Assembly (NCBI GenBank): GCA_019925105.1
Contig: JAHGAU010000003.1
Span: 1,550,001 to 1,614,000 of the forward strand
Origin: Niebla homalea
Lineage: Eukaryota > Ascomycota > Lecanoromycetes > Lecanorales > Ramalinaceae
Length of the DNA: 64,000 nt
Reading direction: 5' to 3'
In this document: positions 23,076 to 34,791 of the stretch, in pieces
Position numbering within the stretch: position 1 is the stretch's first letter
Layout: each line of letters begins with the position of its first letter
Notes under the pieces: generated by a model
Databases searched by the model: none
What the model saw: the letters and a program-made list of their open reading frames with translations, nothing else
What the model was told of the DNA's origin: nothing
Position numbers and translations under genes: made by a program

Positions 23076-24063
23076 ATGCTTTCCTTCTTCATCCTAACCA
23101 TCCTCTCATCCCTTTCTTCAGCAACGCTCCTCGTCGACTACACCCCGACCTCGCCAGCCTCCTCCCTCGGCGAAGTACAACTCGAGACCTCTGAAGGCAA
23201 CTTCGTCTCACCGTCCTCGGCCGGCACAGACGCCTACATCAAACCCGACACCGATCCCAACGGGAAACCATGCCTCCATTACCACCGTGAACCCTCGTAC
23301 GAACGTGCCGAGGTGAAGGCGAAGGGGGCATACGCCGCGGGCAAGAATTATTTTGTTGGGTACGAGTTCGCGCTGGGGGCGGTGCATGAGCACCTTTCGA
23401 TATTCCAATGGTAGATGTGGTTTTTTCTTCTTCTTTTCCCCCCCCTGGATTTCCTGCATCGGGCGGGCGGGCGAAAGCGAGAAGGGCCGGCTGGCTGACG
23501 AGTTGGTGGTGCCGAACAAATCAAATAGGAAAAAGAGTGACAAAACTGCCTCCCCGCTCCAGAACATCCCCTTCAACCTCATCTTCACCTCCGCCGCGCC
23601 CACCCGCCTCTCCATCACCTACCAACCCCCCGGCCAGGGATCCAACCCCGATGGCGCGAACCAACACGAGACCATCTGGACCTCTTCTGCCACCACCGAC
23701 TTCGCACTCTCGCCGCAGACCCACCACGTGGCTCTGGCGTTCGACACCAAGGCCGGTGGGAACAATAGATTGCAGATGTGGCTGGATGGGACAAGCGTAT
23801 TTGAGAAGGAAGGCTTGAGCCTGTGGACGGGGGCGACGTACCCGAAGTTCGGGCTCTACCGGGGGGAGAAGGGGGATCATGATGGTGGCGGGTACGGCAA
23901 CACGTTCGATGAGTATGTGTATCGAGTGCAGATCAGCGATGAGGGGATGGATGAGATTGGAGCGAGTAGTGGGCTCACTGGGGGCGGAGCGGCGGCGGCG
24001 GCGGCGGCGGCGGTGAAGGGGAATGCGACCACGGTGGCGGTGGAGAGGGCGTTCAGAGCTTGA
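23076..24063 (+). CDS. Secreted polysaccharide lyase, PL20 (glucuronan lyase)-like
   Basis: Two exons (23076-23410, 23529-24063) around a 118-nt intron (GTAGAT..ATAG) that restores FQWKKSDK. Product 289 aa. Residues 1-16 are a signal peptide (MLSFFILTILSSLSSA). The core matches the PL20 beta-jelly-roll: VGYEFALG..HLSIFQWK (~100), the IPFNLIF strand and the diagnostic YPKFGLYRGE..FDEYVYRVQIS near the end. PL20 lyases cut beta-1,4-glucuronan by beta-elimination outside the cell. Odd: the C-terminus adds a GGGAAAAAAAA run made by a GCG repeat and a short Val/Thr tail not usual in the family. The upstream leader is C/T-rich and the ATG lies in a CCACCATG context. Substrate is inferred from the family only. 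Confidence 0.75.
23985..24012. repeat. GCG trinucleotide run in the lyase gene
   Basis: About eight GCG units in the coding frame give a poly-Ala stretch just after GGG. Likely slippage-prone and variable between strains. Confidence 0.85.
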
Positions 24064-26001
24064 AAGGGGATGGGGGACGGTGTGCAAGTGCGCTTTGAAG
24101 GTTTAACATTTCCTTTGGTCTTCTTCTTCATACCACCAGTCTCAATACTCTGCTGCTTCATTTAGGCAAAACTATTCATCGCCTTTCCATTCCACCGTTG
24201 AAAAAGATCCGAACCCTGGCGCGCGACTCGAACCAGCTGTTCACAGGGTGTTTCCATGGTCACTCATCTCGATGCGCATTCTCTTCTCTTCTCTTCTCAT
24301 CTCTTCAAGGACAAAAGGAACCACGCCGGGATACTCACTCTTCCGCCAGCATGAATAATCGGAGAGAGAGATCACGCCCCCAACAAGTCACCCTCAAGAT
24401 CGCAGCAACCTCCGGTCCGGTGAGGCTTTGCCCGCTTACGGTCCCCAAAGAACCTAGGTATACTCCCAGCATGGCGGCTCCACCACAAAAGCCCCGCTGC
24501 GCTGTTCTCTCTCTCTCTCGCTTCGAGGCCGGGACCCTCGATTGTCAGCAACACTACATGAGGCGGGGCTCACATGTACAGTAGTGTGGCATAACGCGGT
24601 GACTACTCCGGCCATCGGGTTGACCAGCTACGGACGCACGGGTTAAGCAGGGAAGCTCCATCACCAAAAAAAAAAATATTTCGGTTAGATGGAAGTCGGG
24701 ATGGCATACCCAGCTTCTACATCGAACCTGGCTGACGACGATAACCATCCCTTGCCGCGTGCCGACGCTACCAGGGGCTGAATGGGAACAGCCCGATCCC
24801 CTCGTCTGGGTCGTAACTCTTGTTTTTTTGGCTTTGGGGGGGGTTTCTCAGCCCTGTGGCTTCACCACGCGGGGGGTGTGCCTGCGACGGCGAGGTGCCC
24901 TGGGACTTGAGACGGCGAGGTGCCCTGTAGCTCAGGAAAACATGTTGAAAGCTCGAGAGAGAGAAGAAAAAAGAAGCGCAAATGTCTTGGCTCATTATTC
25001 TCCAGTCAGTCGGTCAGTCAGATCATGTTGTTGTTGGCGGGGGGGCTCGGATACTCCGTATCAGCCATCTGAAAAAAATCAAAAATTAGGGTGGGTTTGC
25101 TCTGAGCTCGAATCTGATCGGTTTTCATTCCATAATGGAGGTGAGAGAGGGATTGGTGGGGTCCAAAACATTTGTGAATTTTTTCCCCCAGAGTATTTTG
25201 AGCGCGTTTTTTGGGGGGAGGGGGACGGTGAGCTGAGAATATCAGTCTTGAGCTCGCTCTGTTCCTGCAATTCTTCGTGCAGCTGTATTGACGCGAAAGG
25301 ACAGTGGTTCAAATTGCAGTAAACGGCTTCATGACTACCCTCGGTAGCTCTACGGTATCTGGAGAAGGTGTGATGCCACGTCTCAACTCCTCAGTTCCAC
25401 TCATAATACTACATAATCCCCTCTCCATCCTCATTCACATCGGACGGAACGGCACCACCATCACCAAGTGCTTGGAAATTCTGCAATCACCTACCCCTCA
25501 TCCTGAAGATGAACCCAACGCCCTTGCGCCTCCTCTCCTCGCTGTCGCTCAAATGTCCTTTTTACCCACCTTGGGTAGAGCTGTGCCGCTGCTACTCCGT
25601 GTCTGGTCACGCAAACTGGATGGCCTGCACCCCCTGTCGCAGGAACTTATCCCCACGATGAAGTTCGTCCAAAAGCGACCTGTCTCCAAGACACGCTCAA
25701 TCGCTCCCCCTCACGGATATGATCGAGGAGGGGATGGACCAGAATCGACCAGAAGGCGGAGATACCGATTAACCGCGAAAGAGAAGATGGTGCTTTCGAA
25801 TAGTTCGTCCTTCATCAGGTGCAGAATTTTTCGGTCGCGTCGGGGAAGGGCGCTTGCGGGGATCTTGACCTCTGGGTAATGGACCGTGGGCATGCGAGGC
25901 CCGCGCTGACGTTCAATGATCTCGTAAGGATGCTATGCCACCAATGCAGGCTGTGCAGGTACAAAACTCATCATTATGGCGTTAAACGCAATACCGTATG
26001 A
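24064..26001. other. Intergenic region, one doubtful micro-ORF
   Basis: CT repeats lie at 24271-24305 and homopolymers at 24666-24676 (A) and 24830 (G). The plus frame at 24759-25322 is low complexity. A 50-codon ATG frame at 25509-25661 (MNPTPLRLLSSLSL start, later CRCY and CTPC) has a mitochondrial-presequence-like start and two CxC/CxxC motifs, but there is no support beyond that, so I do not list it as a gene. Confidence 0.5.
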
Positions 26002-27742
26002 TCACAATACCGTATGATCACAAAGGCCGATGCCATGCGGATCCGCCCTACACTGAAAGGGTTTTGGCGTGGACGATGCCGGTGCTGTCGCATCTGTGGT
26101 CGGGGTATCTGGTCCTGTGTTGGTCCTGTTGCTCATGTTGGTATCAGGGTGGACACAGCCGGGACCCCAACGGACCGAAGCTGCGCAGTCGCCGGCCTGG
26201 CAATCATCTTTCAAGGGACAGCTTTGGCCCGGGGGCAGTTCCACCGCACAGCCCCCGCCGCACGAGTTTTTCACGGGAAGATGCGAGATGCAGCTTGTGT
26301 CAAGTGCATTTGTGGTCGGGTCGATCTTGAGCACGTTGCCAGATGAATAGTCGCCGCTCAACGCGCATTCGTACGCTCCGTTGAAGAGAATGTCCAGGTC
26401 CGTCCATCCATTGTTGGTGATGGTTCGCATCATATCTCCAGGCGAGAGCGGAATTGTTTGTTCGTCATGCTCGACCATGAAGTGGTAGCGTCGCGTGGTA
26501 GTGGGGGACCAATACCATTCATCTCTGTGCGATGGGGATTGCAGGCACCTGCCCAGAGGCCCTGGGCTGCACGGTGGGACGAGAGGCAGGTCTTGATTGA
26601 ACTCGTCCTGGGTACTGGTCTTACCGGGGATGATATACCACTTGTTCTTGCCCAACGCCTCGGAGACGATGTAGGTCTGTAAGGCAAGGCCGGTATAATT
26701 GAGGGTATCAACGATGTCAAGTGGGTTGCTCGCCGCAAAGACGCCATGGTCAGCGAATTCCACGAATAAGTTCGGATCCAACATGACTGCTTTCAGTCCA
26801 TTATTCAGCATATTCTGGTAATCATCTGTGATGTTCTTGACTTGAGCCTGGATCTCATTAATCTGCCAGGTAATGGATGAATCGGTCCCCTGCGGCCAGA
26901 TGGATTTGGCGACGCCGGGTGCTGAGGCCAGACTAACAGCCCAGACAGATGCCGCCTTCTGTAAGGCCAGATGCTGGATACTCATGATGGCAGTAGCACC
27001 AAGAGCGGGCGCCTTTTTGGTCGCACCAGCAGCTATTAGCCATCTTGCGCATCGAGGAACGAAGTTGGCTTTGCAGAGAACTACTTACAGTGAGAAACGA
27101 CAATCCAACGGTCAACGAGGTCAGAATATTGGTTACACTCAGAGCGGTATTCTGCTTGGGATCAATAGCACGTGTTATGGACCCGATGATCAGATTCACG
27201 CTGGTAATCGCGTCGCCGAGCGCTAAAGACCCTATCAGCAACCTGTTTCACATTCGGTACGGTTCGCAAGGACTACCAGTAAAGTAGGAGCCAAAGAACG
27301 ATTCCACCATATAGATACTCCTCACGATATACCGCACCTCACCAAGAATGGTAAGAGCTAGGTTCGGATCGAGCTTGCTGTTCTTGTCGCAACCTTGGCC
27401 ATCAAGGCTCATACAGCTCTCGCCGGCATTCAGCTCCGCGATCCTTAGGTAACAGGTCGACCATGGCTCGTCAGCCAAGCACGTTCGAGTGGTATCGCAG
27501 TCCCCCGCATCCGCCACGGTGCCACAGACCGTCTTCATCATCGTCTGATTCCAGTTCCGGAGGTAGTCAGACAAGTCATATTTGTCCCAGCACGACGCCC
27601 GGTAGACCTCGCCTGTTGAATTACACTCGGCATCGGTTTGCCTCGATAGCAGTTGTGGTGCGGACGATGGCAACGCATTGGCGAATGAACATAGGCAAAC
27701 CACAGAGAGTGCGGTAGCGGTCACCGCTGACGGAAAATGCAT
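26002..27742 (-). CDS. Secreted Cys-rich glycoprotein of unknown function, three exons
   Basis: Hand-spliced: 27742-27277, 27231-27089 and 27012-26002, giving 539 aa. The introns are 45 nt (27276-27232, bridging an in-frame TGA at 27248) and 76 nt (27088-27013, GTAAGT donor). The first is at the short limit. Residues 1-23 form a signal peptide (MHFPSAVTATALSVVCLCSF). Residues 35-120 hold about ten Cys (CWDKYDLSDYLRNWN, CDTTRTC). Around residues 145-190 there are hydrophobic runs (GSLALGDAITSVNLIIGSI), perhaps a buried helix. The last 100 residues are Cys-rich again (CGGGCAVELPPGQSC) and end in a Ser/Thr/Pro stretch. N-x-S/T sites are frequent. Architecture resembles uncharacterised fungal secreted proteins; I cannot name a domain. 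If the first intron is wrong, the gene is broken at the TGA. Confidence 0.65.
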
Positions 27743-28439
27743 CTTAGTGTTATTGCTGATCCTCCTGTTAGCATTATTTTGAAAGAATGGGAAAAGAGCG
27801 AGCAACAGGAGGTCTGACAGATAAGGCAACCCAGCATATTCAAATGACTATACTATATACTGCCGTACTGCCGTGAAACGCCAAGTCAACGCATTGAGAA
27901 AGCAGAGACAGGACCGCATGTATGTTTTGATGAAAAAAGATCATGATGGCTGAGTGAAACCCCCACAACGTCACATGAGATGATGGGGTCTCCACTTCCA
28001 CAGTCCATATCGTTCGGGGGCGCAGCGTAGATCACTGGCAAAATCATGGGCGGTTCCCGACGCAGGAGCAACGTGCAGGGATAGTCATCAGTCTCACTCT
28101 AGAACATCAGAGCTTCAGCATCGTCGAAGAAGCAGGCCGAATTATTATTCCCCTGACAACTCCGTGCACCTCGATTCGAAAGGACCGCATGTACGGGTAA
28201 CGGAGAGCAATATCTACAGAACGCCAAGCTTCGTGAAGCGCGGCGCGGCTAATTTGAGATGCGAGACATTGCGCATCAAACTCTTCCATGATCGCTGATT
28301 AGTCTATCCTAATTTCTGATCTGAGGATCTGCTTTCGTCTTTGCCGCGATCCGAACCCAACTTGCAGTCTAAAAGCGGAACGTCGATCATGACGGCTACA
28401 CCCCACGTCGCAGATCCCTCCTGCATGCACCGTCATGAT
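27743..28439. other. Promoter side of the secreted-protein gene
   Basis: No gene seen. The block GGACCGCATGTA occurs twice, near 27911 and 28182, inside otherwise different surroundings. Confidence 0.55.
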
Positions 28440-28825
28440 TGACCAAGACGACCAGCTCCGCAGTCGCTCCAATGTCCTTTCTGCAGCTCCTTTTCGACCG
28501 AGGCAATCCTTGCGTATCGCTCTCCGCACAAATTTGCCAGAGGACAGATCTGATCGAGCATCTGTTGCTTGTGGGACCTGAGTTCATTGACTGCTTCCAG
28601 AGCGCTCCCCTCGGATGTAGTAGTTCCTGCGAAGACCTTTGGAGCTAAGCTCGAGTGCTTGGCTTATGATCATGATTTAATAGAGTTAATATACAATTGG
28701 TATCTCCACTCGGTGCGGAAGCGCGCAAAGTCGTTGTTGACAGCTAGATTGTCAACTGTGTGTTGCAGAGACTGGCGGATGGCCGAGAAGAATTCGTCTT
28801 TTGAAACTCCAGAACACGATTGGTC
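28440..28825 (-). pseudogene. Fragment of a repeated coiled-coil/zinc-finger family (copy 1)
   Basis: Minus-strand frame reading DQSCSGVSKDEFFSAIRQ, then HTVDNLAVNNDFARFRTEW, ending at a TGA at 28670. A second block in another frame (ALEAVNELRSHKQQMLDQI) follows. DNA of the first block matches the 39.5-kb gene over about 28 bp with few differences (GACCAATCGTGTTCTGGAG here, GACTAATCATGTCCTGGAG there), and HTVDN matches HTVEN. The segment near 28640-28665 (GCTCGAGTGCTTGGCT) also recurs at 38470. So this is a decayed relative of the 38.4-39.6-kb gene. Function unknown. Confidence 0.5.
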
Positions 28826-28899
28826 TTTTTCTGGACCATTGAGTTTTTGTAGCGCACCCTATCAACCTTTTCGGAACAGGGTGGGTCTACCTCCTTACT

Positions 28900-29623
28900 G
28901 GAACTCGTCGGCGCTATTACGGACTTTTTTGATCAGATTGAACCTGTCTGTACAATTCGTGAGAAAGTGCGGCAAGTTGTTGCTCGTGTTGGGCGTGCGC
29001 CAGGCCTCTTTGGATCTGGTCTGCTTATTGTTGTTTGGCCACTAGCCGATACAGAAGATCAAGGTTTTCTTAACCGTGTTGATAGAAGACATTGAGTCGA
29101 AGTTGGTACACTTCCGTGTCTAGCTGTTGGTCTCTCAATGCGCAAAGTTGGCCGATGAGGATTCCGTGACTGTGCGGAGCTATTATGTTGCCCCTGTTGG
29201 GCGTGCGGCTGTGAAATTTGGGCCAGCTGTGTCTGGACGTAGTCCACTTGTTTTTGCTTGATTATGAGCTGGTCAAGACGATCAATATTTTCTTGACCGT
29301 GCCGGTACGGGAATTTGGCTCGAAGGTGGTCCCTTTCTGTGTTCAGCTGTAGGTTTTTCAATTGGGAAAGTTCGCCGATCAGGTATTCAGGTTATCGTAG
29401 TCGTGCGGAAATATTCCGTTATCCATTGTGCCAGCTGTGTCTGGACGTGGTCCACTTGCTTCTGCTTGGCTACAAGCTGGTCAAGACGATCAAGGTTTTC
29501 CTGGCCGTGTCGGTACAGGAAGTTCGCACGAAGATGATCTCTTTCTGTGTTGAGGTGGAGGTTCTCCAGTTGGTTGATTAGATAATCGTAATCAAGCGGA
29601 GGATTTCCGCTATTGAAATCCAT
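28900..29623 (-). pseudogene. Broken coiled-coil repeat gene, three tandem units
   Basis: ATG at 29623 opens MDFNSGNPPLDYDYLINQ and a charged helix containing NTERDHLRANFLYRHGQEN and KQKQVDHVQTQLAQ, stopping at 29387. The same helix recurs in the next unit (RDHLRAKFPYRHGQENIDR, period 208 bp) after a one-base frameshift near 29383, and in a third, worn unit (period about 223 bp) where two codons became TAA (YQHG*ENLD and KQQ*AD). The second unit also begins with a copy of the MD..PxDYD start. Read together, this was one gene with about 66-residue coiled-coil repeats, or tandem copies of a small gene. No catalytic motif. A promoter-like module lies just upstream (29735-29850). Confidence 0.6.
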
Positions 29624-29734
29624 GGTTGTCGAACATTATTCGTACTCGGGCAGAGAATCGAAACCCGGGGCATTGTCAGCGGGCTTTGGATCCGGGGGGG
29701 CGGGCCTCTTCAACCTATTCGGAAAGAGGCCGTC

Positions 29735-29850
29735 ATAGTTTAAGGGCATTGCGGCCCCTCCGTAGCAAGACCCTACTCCCACGGAGCTCTATGTAGAGCC
29801 TTGCGGGTGTAAAGATTGGTTATGACTATATAAGTATCTCGATGCCTGCT
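29735..29850 (-). promoter_or_regulatory. Promoter-like module, copy A
   Basis: Read on the minus strand: ACTTATATAG, then about 90 nt, then GGGCCGCAATGCCCTTAAAC followed by TAT. The same two boxes and much of the intervening DNA (AGTAGG..CTTG) recur at 31.46 kb, and the boxes recur at 39.72 kb. Here the ATG of the coiled-coil gene lies 112 nt downstream of the TTAAACTAT box. Promoter function is inferred from position and conservation. Confidence 0.55.
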
Positions 29851-30009
29851 CTCGCTGAACGTATCGCTTCCAACACACCGCACAAAATGTGCCTTGGCTT
29901 CGCTCGCGCGCGCCGAGCCAAACCAGAACCCTTGACGATGTCCATAACAAAGCTCGACAGCTTGCTTAACCCTTCCCGCCAAATCCGTCAGGGCCTTGAT
30001 GGCGACGGG

Positions 30010-30125
30010 TGATCCATCAGAAATTGATGGTTCTCAGGAATTGATCATCCATCAGGAATTGGTCGTCTACGGGAAATGGGTGATCCATGAGGAGTTCCTG
30101 ACGCATGGGAAATTGGTGATCCACG
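30010..30125. repeat. Degenerate ~20-bp repeat
   Basis: About five or six diverged units around ATCCATCAGGAATTGGT (also TCTACGGGAAATGGGT, GCATGGGAAATTGGTGATCC). Unit length varies from 18 to 24 bp. No coding role is clear. Confidence 0.55.
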
Positions 30126-30544
30126 GGGTTGAATAGATGGAGATAGGCAACTTTTCGCGTCAGAGCTCGGAAGGAACGAATTCGAAGCGTGAGGTGCGTG
30201 AATACGTTTCCCTCCACTTTTCAGGGGTGATGGTACTTCCACACCCTTTCCTTTGAGGGCCGCGCAATCTTTCGACATGGAGGTCACTTTTTGCAGTTAG
30301 AGCAAATGACTTTGCTCCTGTCCTTGGGTTTCGGGCACGACCGGATGTGCCGCGAGGGTGGTCCTACCTTTCCAGAGCTCCCACGAAAGATGCGCGAGCA
30401 TTCTGGTCTTCTCCATTATTCATCGCCCTGCTGCCATCTTGGTCCTTCAAATTCAACCCTCTTCCTCACTTGTGACGGTAGTAGAGCAAACTCCTAGGTT
30501 ATCCATGGGAAGGTCCATCTTGGCAGCTCTTTTGCTGTACTCCG

Positions 30545-31173
30545 TCATATCAGCAGATCCAGGTGCAGGAATTCAATCTTCCGTTGACTTCGGTGTTGGG
30601 GGCAAGGGTACATTGGCTTGTTGAGTGGATCGTTGTGAGTACGAGCACCATCCTCTGGCACAGGGCGAATCGTGTGTTGTTGCTCGAGACGGAGACTTCT
30701 CAAAAACTTTCCCGACCTCAGACTAGGCAGAAATACCTTTTTGGTACTCTGCCTGAGCCTGGGCGAGCCCTCATTACCCCCTTCACGTGCGGACTGTGGT
30801 TCTTCAATGGATCCTCGAGGTTGATAAGCCACGCCATTCCCATCTTTCCGGAGCCGTGTCATATCGTTCAGGTGAGACCGCCTGAAAAGGCTGCTTGCTG
30901 GCGAGGATTGCGAAGATGAGGATGACAGCGAAGACGAGTCAGATTGCGATGAAGGAGGTGGTGCCGCGCTTTACATGTGTCGAGGCTATTTGAGCAAAAC
31001 TCGATGACCTATATATTTATGGATGTCAGATATTTCTGCCGTTCCCACGGGTTGGCGGTATGAAAGCTAGCGCCGCCTGGAGATGTGTATGAAATGTCCG
31101 AGCCAGCGAACATATCAGTTGAAATAAGATTCGAGGTCGCGGCCGGAGATTGAATGTTCTGGGCCACGATCAT
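30545..31173 (-). CDS. Hypothetical Ser-rich basic protein, two exons, 182 aa
   Basis: Predicted by hand. Exon 1 (31173-31049) starts MIVAQNIQSPAATSNLIS. An 80-nt intron (31048-30969: GTGGGA donor, CTGAC in the first third, AAAG acceptor) joins in phase to exon 2 (30968-30545), which opens with APPPSSQSDSSSLSSSSSQ, then basic segments (LRQSTKKVFLPSLRSGKF), and stops at 30545. No signal peptide or known domain. The support is the codon-like Ser run, phase match and position below promoter-like module B. The acceptor is weak, and an unspliced alternative would start at the internal ATG at 30862. Function unknown. Confidence 0.4.
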
Positions 31174-31455
31174 TGTTGCTGAGCAAGTCAGCAGGATCCC
31201 CGGATGAAGATTGCGAGATACATACCTGCGGTCTGCGAGACCTCAAAGTCATCGATCTCACACGATAGATCTACGCCTGTTGCACAACAGGGCCAGGTTC
31301 AGCCCTGCAATTATCGCCGTGATCCCAGCGGCCGGCTTCCTGACGGATGATATGATTGGCTTTACACTCATGCGCCACTAAACCTCAGACCTGAATAGTT
31401 GAGTAATGGTTGGCAGCTTTGGCAGGTGTAGCTCTCCGTCTGGTTTGCAAATGGT

Positions 31456-31590
31456 CGTGATAGTTTAAGGGCTTTCCGGCCCGCAAAGCGACACAAGATT
31501 CCTACTCCTCAGAAGCCCAACAAGGAGCCTCCGAGGTGTAGAGACTATTGACTATATTATATAAGATGCTGCTTGACCGAGAAAACCTTC
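31456..31590 (-). promoter_or_regulatory. Promoter-like module, copy B
   Basis: Minus-strand order: CTTATATAATATAGTCAATA, about 95 nt, then CCGGAAAGCCCTTAAACTAT. It aligns along its length with copy A (shared TCTTTACACC/TCTCTACACC, AGTAGG, CTTG, TTAAACTATxACG). The nearest minus-strand gene is the predicted one starting at 31173, 287 bp downstream. Confidence 0.55.
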
Positions 31591-34500
31591 TCGCAGCTTG
31601 CACTTGCAAGGAACTCGCGAGAATCCCTTCCCAGTTCTTCTCAAACACCAGGACCACACTCACGAGTTTCCAGCTCCCACCCAACCGTATTTGGATTGGG
31701 ACGCCATCTCAGAATATAACCATGGCCCGAATGATAACCCCTAATATATTTCCCAAGCTCTTGAATTATCTCACATTCCAGCACAGAAGGCAAGTCGAGC
31801 ATGCTGGTGAAGACAGGATAAGCACACTCTTCGAAAGTGCAGTAGTTGTCATTGGGGACAAGTAGCCACCACCTTCTTCTCCACCCAGACCACAAGGGTT
31901 CCTTCCTCCTCCCCCATCTTGCAATTTCTCTTCTTCCCCCAGAACCCTTCGTCATCCTTCCCGATGAGATTTATGTGCTTTTCGCGAAGACACTTGTCCT
32001 TCGATCTTAGAAGACGAACCCAGGCAGGCCTTTGACTCGAATGGGACGAGTTGGACTTCGAATAAAATTGGCCCTCATGCCATAAGCATCCTCGAATATC
32101 ACTGCTGGATTCACACTCCACCGCACGTGGGTAAAAGCTACCTACCGCAGTATATAGGCTGGGGGGTAGAAGGTGGCCTCCCATTCTGCATACCAAGCCC
32201 GTCAGCAGCAAGAACGTCAGAGATGGGTGGCAATCTACTGTTCGTCTGAGCGGCTGGGGTGTGCTGAATTTGGGACATATGAGAGAGTTCGAGCTTTGGT
32301 TTGCAATGTGCCGAGTCAAGCTGTGGCCTTGGCTGTTCAATTTGGTCTTCCTTCTGGCTACTCTTTCTCGAGAAGTTTCGCTGTGCGAACTTTGATTTGC
32401 TGGGCGCTACCATCACTCGTTTGAGCAATTGAGTCGTAGGTTCCACACATTTTTAACGCTCTATGTACCACGACGGAGATCAGCTCATGAATCTGCCTGA
32501 AGAGAGATAATTTGAGTGGACAGGATGACTCGGGGGTGTGGGTGCCTCACTTACTAGCACTTGTGTTATTCTGCCACGGTGGTAGACGTCCAGACGAGTC
32601 GATTAGTGGCTGGATAAGTTTGGCAACTGGTGTGCTCCTCGTCACCGAGTCTAGTATGCTGATCGGCTGAATGACTCTTTGGTTGATGAATTATTGATCT
32701 GATGGTGGGATAAGGAAGGGGCGCTTTGCAGGCCACCACTTTTTCCTTACGCAAGGTGTCTTCGCTCGACCTCCAATACGTTATTTGCTATACTCCTTCT
32801 TTGGGGTTGGTCTGGGTCAATCCAATTATTGCGGAGGAACTGTTCGTTCCATCTCGGCAATTGAATATGACGGCTTCGGCATCTGCGAGTATCTTCAGAC
32901 TTCCTGCAAATATCGTCCGTAGTCGGATGTCCGTTGATGATGGGAGTCCTGAGACAAGCTGGGCAGCTGTCAGAGAGCGACATGTTTGGAAAGAGTCCTC
33001 AAGCGGACGAAATGCTCTTGGTTGTGGCCAAAGACCCCTCTCAAGGAACACCATGGAGCAGGGCTTTCCAAGTCCAAGAGGTACATCTAATTCTCACTTA
33101 CGGCCAGTGATCAACGACGTGTGGCGTTTAAAGTCAAGCTCTGAGTTTTTGATATCAGCTTGTAGACCCTCGAGGAGATTGATATGGAATGATCGCGTGC
33201 TGTCTCGAGAACGTCACAGCTTGTGGAGAATTCTGAGCGAGAGTCAAGGCTGCTGGAATTGGCCTGTCTCAACAAGCAAGATGTGACTGCGAATATTGTA
33301 GAGGCTCCTCGGCAGAAAACCCAATAGGGGAGTTCAGGACGAAGTGAGAAGGAAGGAGTCCTTTGGGTTTGAGTCTTTCGGTACACTGTCGATTGGAGCT
33401 CAAATCCTGCTTCTTTCGCTGCTCGTTTTTTTCATCCATGAATAGTAAAACCCATCAACCTTTTGAACAATCATGGAAGAGAGGTAAGGAGTTTGTGGGT
33501 TTTGATGAGTGGAGGTCGGAGGCTCGAGTTGAGTATGGGTACCCCGAGAGGTCTGACACAAATTATCAACAAAGTGTGTTCATTCAGTGAGTGTTCTGCT
33601 CTGTTCTGCTCACTGTTAATGATCCTAGTGTTCAGACGATGACAGCTGACAAGGTGTAATAACACGTCTGGCAAGCATAGTCGGCAAAGATGCTGGCCCC
33701 TAGCTCCAATAAGAGTGGAGGTGTGTCTTGATACCTGTGGGTGGGTTGTACCACTACCAGAATATCTGCTTGTCAGAATGGCCCTCTGTCTTTGCTGCTG
33801 AGATTGGCCTTTTGAACTTGGTTGCAGATGAGTGGTAGCTCAAGGCTGCAAAAGTCCTTGAATATGGTCAGCAAGAATCTTCCAACCGGTAAGTGTCATG
33901 CTCACCATCCATGATTGAAGTTTTCCTGACAATCTCCTCGTCCAAGACGCGACAGTACATCTGCAGCAGGTTACTCAGATGTACAAAAAGACAACAAAGC
34001 TGTCCTTTTGTGCCTCGACAATGAACTGGTTGAAGGCAAAAACATACTGTTCTCAACACCGAACGGCCCAAGCACTTCTCGTTCGGACCCTCCTTGGACA
34101 AGTGACCCACTATCCAAGTCAGCACCATTTGAACACTCCTCAGATAAATGAAGAGATACTTTCACTACATTTGCGGTGTTCGACCGTGGAGACGCCTCGT
34201 GGGTTTGGGCATTCGTTGCCACATTGTCCAGTCCCTCTTGCGAGCTACACGTCAACAGCAGATTCCCTTCAGCAGAGAATAAGCTAGACTCACTCGCAGT
34301 TGGGACGAGGACACATAGACATAGCAGCCTTGTCAAGAGGCTCGGGAAAGAGTGGGCATGAAAATCTCAGACAGCAGGGGCGGATGTTTGGACCGAGACG
34401 AGCTAACACATTGTACCTACCACTAAAAATAGCCCGTTACCGCCAGCAAACGCGTGACACATGACCAGGACTAAATTGGCCAATCATCTGCAAGGCATTG

Positions 34501-34791
34501 ACTTCTCATTCATTCTCCTATCCACGTACGAAGCACTCCCCATCATCTACCTGTCAGTCAGTCTTACATCGATCTCCCGTCCAATTTCCTATCCAGATCT
34601 GAATCACCCCCCATACTCTGCCAGTCACCAGTCTTTGTATCAATCTCATTGGCCACCTCACTACCAACCAACCAACATCTTAATCCCACTACCATCGCTA
34701 CCCGTCAAGTCACAGCCCACATTCCACCACCCTATCAAATCCCCCACATATTCCACACAAACCACACCAGACCACCCAACATCCCACAACA
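31591..34791. other. Gene-poor region
   Basis: Frames at 31849-32340 (-), 32726-33286 (+) and 32747-33386 (-) are open but overlap, lack clear starts and show no motif. A minus frame at 32747-32983 has CPACLRTP and other Cys/His residues, but it could not be extended. A long C/T-rich stretch at 34480-34790 is the leader of the ORF at 34792. Confidence 0.5.

Noticed and set aside
23521..24087. 188-codon minus frame across the lyase gene
   Set aside because: It is the antisense of the PL20-like coding sequence, Arg/Pro-rich and without motif.
24759..25322. 187-codon plus frame
   Set aside because: Homopolymers and random composition; no motif and no leader.
29640..29690. tRNA-like GGTTTCGATTC element
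   Set aside because: It resembles a T-loop, but no acceptor stem, D-arm or anticodon arm can be folded around it.
32726..33386. A possible gene on either strand
   Set aside because: Both strands are open in overlapping frames with no start, motif or intron phase to choose one.
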